22,623 bases of DNA from Subdoligranulum variabile (GTDB lineage: Bacteria; Bacillota; Clostridia; Oscillospirales; Ruminococcaceae), in contig SFOX01000028.1 of the NCBI GenBank assembly GCA_004552305.1, forward strand, positions 1 to 22,623. The letters run 5' to 3'. The translations under genes and the position numbers were made by a program. Within the stretch, counting starts at the first letter, position 1, and each line of letters begins with the position of its first letter. Positions 20,429 to 22,623 of the stretch are shown here, one piece after another. The notes under the pieces were generated by a model. It worked only from the letters and a program-made list of their open reading frames with translations. It did no database searches and was not told the origin of the DNA.

Positions 20429-22276
20429 ATGTCGATTTACTTCAACAGCTACGATGCTGCTTACAAAACGCCGTTTGGCGCGGTGCCTGCCGGGCAGGAG
20501 GTCACGCTGCATCTGACCGTGCCGGAGGAAATGGGTTATGTGGACCCGCATCTGGTGCTGACCAAGGACCGCGAACAGCCCGTGCATTACCGTATGCACT
20601 TTGACGGGCAGACCCCGCAGGTCAACCATTTCAGCATCACAGTGGCGCCGAGCACATCTGGGCTGTACTTTTACTATTTTGATTTGTACACCGATTTCCG
20701 CAAAATTTTCCGCGGCGCGGACAACGAGGGCGTACTGAGCTGGACAGGCGGCGACTGCTGGCAGCTGACCGTGTATGAGCCGGATTTTAAAACCCCCGAC
20801 TGGTTCAAAAACGGAACGATGTACCAGATTTTTCCCGACCGATTCTGTGAGGGCGTACCCGACAAGCCGATGCCCTTTGCCGACCGCATCTACCGCGCCG
20901 ACAAAACCGGCGAGCCGTATTTCTGGCCCACCGAGTGGGACGACGGCTATCTGAATATGGACTACTACGGCGGCGATTTTGCGGGCATCCAGCAAAAACT
21001 GCCGTACCTGCGTGATTTGGGCGTGACCTGCATCTACCTGAACCCCATCTTTGAGGCGCACGCCAACCACCGCTACAACACGGCGAACTACCTCAAGGCG
21101 GACCCGCTGCTGGGTACCAACGAGGAATTTGCCGCCCTGTGTGCGGCGGCAGCCAAGCAGGGCATCCGCATCATTCTGGACGGCGTGTTCAGCCATACCG
21201 GCTCGGACTCGGTGTATTTTAACCGCGAAGGGCGGTACGGACCGGGCGGCGCGTACCGTGACCGCAACTCCCCCTACCGCAGCTGGTACGATTTTGATTC
21301 GGGCTATCCCGGCGGCTACCGCAGCTGGTGGGGCTTTGAAACCCTGCCCGAAGTGCAGGAGGAGGACCCCTCCTATGCAGAGTTTGTCTGCGGCAAGGGC
21401 GGCGTCATTGACACATGGCTCAACCTCGGCGCGTCGGGCTTCCGGCTGGACGTGGCGGACGAGCTGCCCGACGATTTTATCGAAAAAATTCGTACTGCCG
21501 TTAAATCTCACGGCGAGGACAAGCTGCTTTTGGGCGAAGTGTGGGAGGACGCCACCACCAAGGAGGCGTTCGGTCGCCGCCGCACCTACCTGCGCGGCAA
21601 GGGGCTGGACAGCGTGATGAACTACCCGTTCCGCAACGCGACGCTGTGCTACCTGCACGGGATAAGCGCCGCCGCCGTGGCAGGGGAGTTGATGTCCATC
21701 TGCGAAAATTACCCCGCCCCGGCGCTGAACTGTGCGATGAATTTCCTGTCCACCCACGACACCGAGCGTGCGCTGACCGCCATTGCGGGCGAGCCTGCCA
21801 ACGGGCGGGACCGCAACTGGCAGAGCAAACGCCGCATTTCGCCCATGGAAATGGACGATGCTGTGAAAAAATTGCTGCTGGGCTATGCGATGATCTACAC
21901 GCTGCCGGGCGTACCGTGCATTTACTACGGCGACGAGATCGCCATGCAGGGTTACCGCGACCCCTTCAACCGCGCCTTTTACGACTGGAACTCCACCGAG
22001 CAGCGTCTGCGCGGACCCTTGGCGACGCTGGCACGCCTGCGCCGCGAGTGCGATGCCTTTGACGGCGGGCGGTTGGAGATCGTTTCTGCCAAGGGCGATA
22101 TCTTGCATTACCGCCGCATCGGCAAGACCCAGACAGCGGAAATTATTCTGAACCGCGGGCAGCACCTGATTGCCGAGCAGGCGTTCGGCAAATTTGCCGA
22201 GGTCAACCCCGGCGGCTTCACGGTTTTGGTGGAGGAAAACCACCCCGAACACGTGGGGTATTTTTCGGTGTATTAA
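20429..22276 (+). CDS. Glycoside hydrolase family 13 (neopullulanase/maltodextrin hydrolase type)
   Basis: This 615-aa protein has an N-terminal beta domain (about 1-120, like the CBM34-type domain of neopullulanases) and a GH13 TIM barrel from about 128 (WFKNGTMYQIFPDRFCEG). GH13 regions are IILDGVFSHTG, GFRLDVADEL with the nucleophile D341, LLGEVWED with the acid/base E370, and FLSTHDTER with the transition-state aspartate D444. A small C-terminal beta domain ends the chain. There is no signal peptide, so it should act in the cytoplasm on imported maltodextrins, cyclodextrins or glycogen branches. The ATG at 20429 follows AAAGGA by 8 bases. No promoter is obvious in the repeat upstream, so read-through from glgP or a promoter in the repeat must serve it. 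Confidence 0.93.
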   Translation: MSIYFNSYDAAYKTPFGAVPAGQEVTLHLTVPEEMGYVDPHLVLTKDREQPVHYRMHFDGQTPQVNHFSITVAPSTSGLYFYYFDLYTDFRKIFRGADNEGVLSWTGGDCWQLTVYEPDFKTPDWFKNGTMYQIFPDRFCEGVPDKPMPFADRIYRADKTGEPYFWPTEWDDGYLNMDYYGGDFAGIQQKLPYLRDLGVTCIYLNPIFEAHANHRYNTANYLKADPLLGTNEEFAALCAAAAKQGIRIILDGVFSHTGSDSVYFNREGRYGPGGAYRDRNSPYRSWYDFDSGYPGGYRSWWGFETLPEVQEEDPSYAEFVCGKGGVIDTWLNLGASGFRLDVADELPDDFIEKIRTAVKSHGEDKLLLGEVWEDATTKEAFGRRRTYLRGKGLDSVMNYPFRNATLCYLHGISAAAVAGELMSICENYPAPALNCAMNFLSTHDTERALTAIAGEPANGRDRNWQSKRRISPMEMDDAVKKLLLGYAMIYTLPGVPCIYYGDEIAMQGYRDPFNRAFYDWNSTEQRLRGPLATLARLRRECDAFDGGRLEIVSAKGDILHYRRIGKTQTAEIILNRGQHLIAEQAFGKFAEVNPGGFTVLVEENHPEHVGYFSVY

Positions 22277-22623
22277 AGCGTCTGCCCGGACTGTGTTCTC
22301 TCTTTTGGCAGCAAAAGAGAGAACCAGAGAAAACTGCCGCTGTTTCGACGCAGCGGACCCACGACCAGGGGGATTGCGGGGTTGCGAGCGTGGGACCCCG
22401 GCTGAGCGTGCGAAGCCGGGGAGCGAGCAATGTTCGCCCCAGCGGGGCGAATAACCGCACGAGCGAGTCGGCTATGCCGACTGGCGGCGCTCGTTGTGCG
22501 CCGCCAAGCGCTCGCCCCTTGGAACCCCAAAGAGGAAGGTCGCGGACGGGCGGGGCTAAAAAATCGTCAAGACACATTTTTTGACGCCCCGCCCACCCGC
22601 TCCCGTCTTACGGCTCCGCCGAT
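22277..22623. repeat. Dense hairpin array running off the window
   Basis: No gene is supported here. At least six strong inverted repeats occur in 320 bases. They are GTTCTCTCTTTT / AAAAGAGAGAAC (22295-22324), GGaCCCACG / CGTGGGaCC (about 22356-22399), CCCGGCT / AGCCGGG (about 22398-22421), TTCGCCCC-AGC-GGGGCGAA (22433-22451), AGTCGGC-TAT-GCCGACT (22466-22482) and GGCGGCGC / GCGCCGCC (22483-22504). A long GGGCGGGGC / GCCCCGCCC stem with an inner AAAAAAT / ATTTTTT stem follows at 22548-22594. The first hairpin may also act as the GH13 transcript end, though it has no T tail. Confidence 0.65.

Noticed and set aside
22218..22577. Overlapping frames of 64-119 codons on both strands at the window end
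   Set aside because: They coincide with palindromic repeats, lack start signals and have composition set by the hairpins.

Overview
The window looks like chromosomal DNA of a GC-rich Clostridia, most likely an Oscillospiraceae/Ruminococcaceae gut anaerobe of the Gemmiger/Subdoligranulum/Faecalibacterium type. This is an inference from gene content (LL-diaminopimelate aminotransferase, a PPi-type phosphofructokinase, LrgAB, a G5-3D wall protein, ZapA), strong AGGAGG ribosome binding sites, GC-rich wobble positions and many short palindromic intergenic repeats. No rRNA or species marker is present, so the genus is not certain.

Layout. 1-268: end of an integrated mobile element, with the C-terminus of a tyrosine recombinase. 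269-319: the displaced 3' end of ribosomal protein gene rpsI, which appears to be the attachment site. 426-2955 (minus): dapF, dapL and an FMN-binding PNPOx-family gene. 3070-4390 (plus): a G5-3D cell wall protein whose start lies inside a long inverted repeat. 4468-5630 (plus): lrgAB with a clear promoter and terminator. 5594-6194: a candidate minus-strand small RNA and tRNA-Arg(ACG). 6278-8397 (plus): a CorA-type transporter, then an ECF sigma factor overlapping a one-TM probable anti-sigma factor. 8593-9794 (plus): a KDG-kinase-like PfkB sugar kinase. 9866-10486 (minus): an unrecognised 172-aa protein. 10818-12197 (plus): the PPi-type phosphofructokinase. 12242-12712: about 500 bases of palindromic repeats. 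12742-17571 (minus): zapA, a U32 (RlhA-like) protein, dut, maf and mreB. 17728-22276 (plus): glycogen phosphorylase, then a GH13 alpha-glucan hydrolase. 22277-22623: a dense hairpin array running off the window.

How the genes fit together. DapF and DapL catalyse successive steps from L,L-diaminopimelate chemistry to meso-DAP for lysine and peptidoglycan. MreB, ZapA and the G5-3D protein also act on the envelope or division. Glycogen phosphorylase, the GH13 enzyme, the phosphofructokinase and the PfkB kinase form a carbohydrate-catabolism theme. Dut and Maf clear unwanted nucleotides.

The coding part is mostly ordinary core genome. The unusual material is between the genes: the rpsI attachment site, the inverted repeat covering a translation start, the candidate small RNA, an ECF-type promoter in front of the sigma gene, and a family of heptamer-plus-hairpin repeats present five times.
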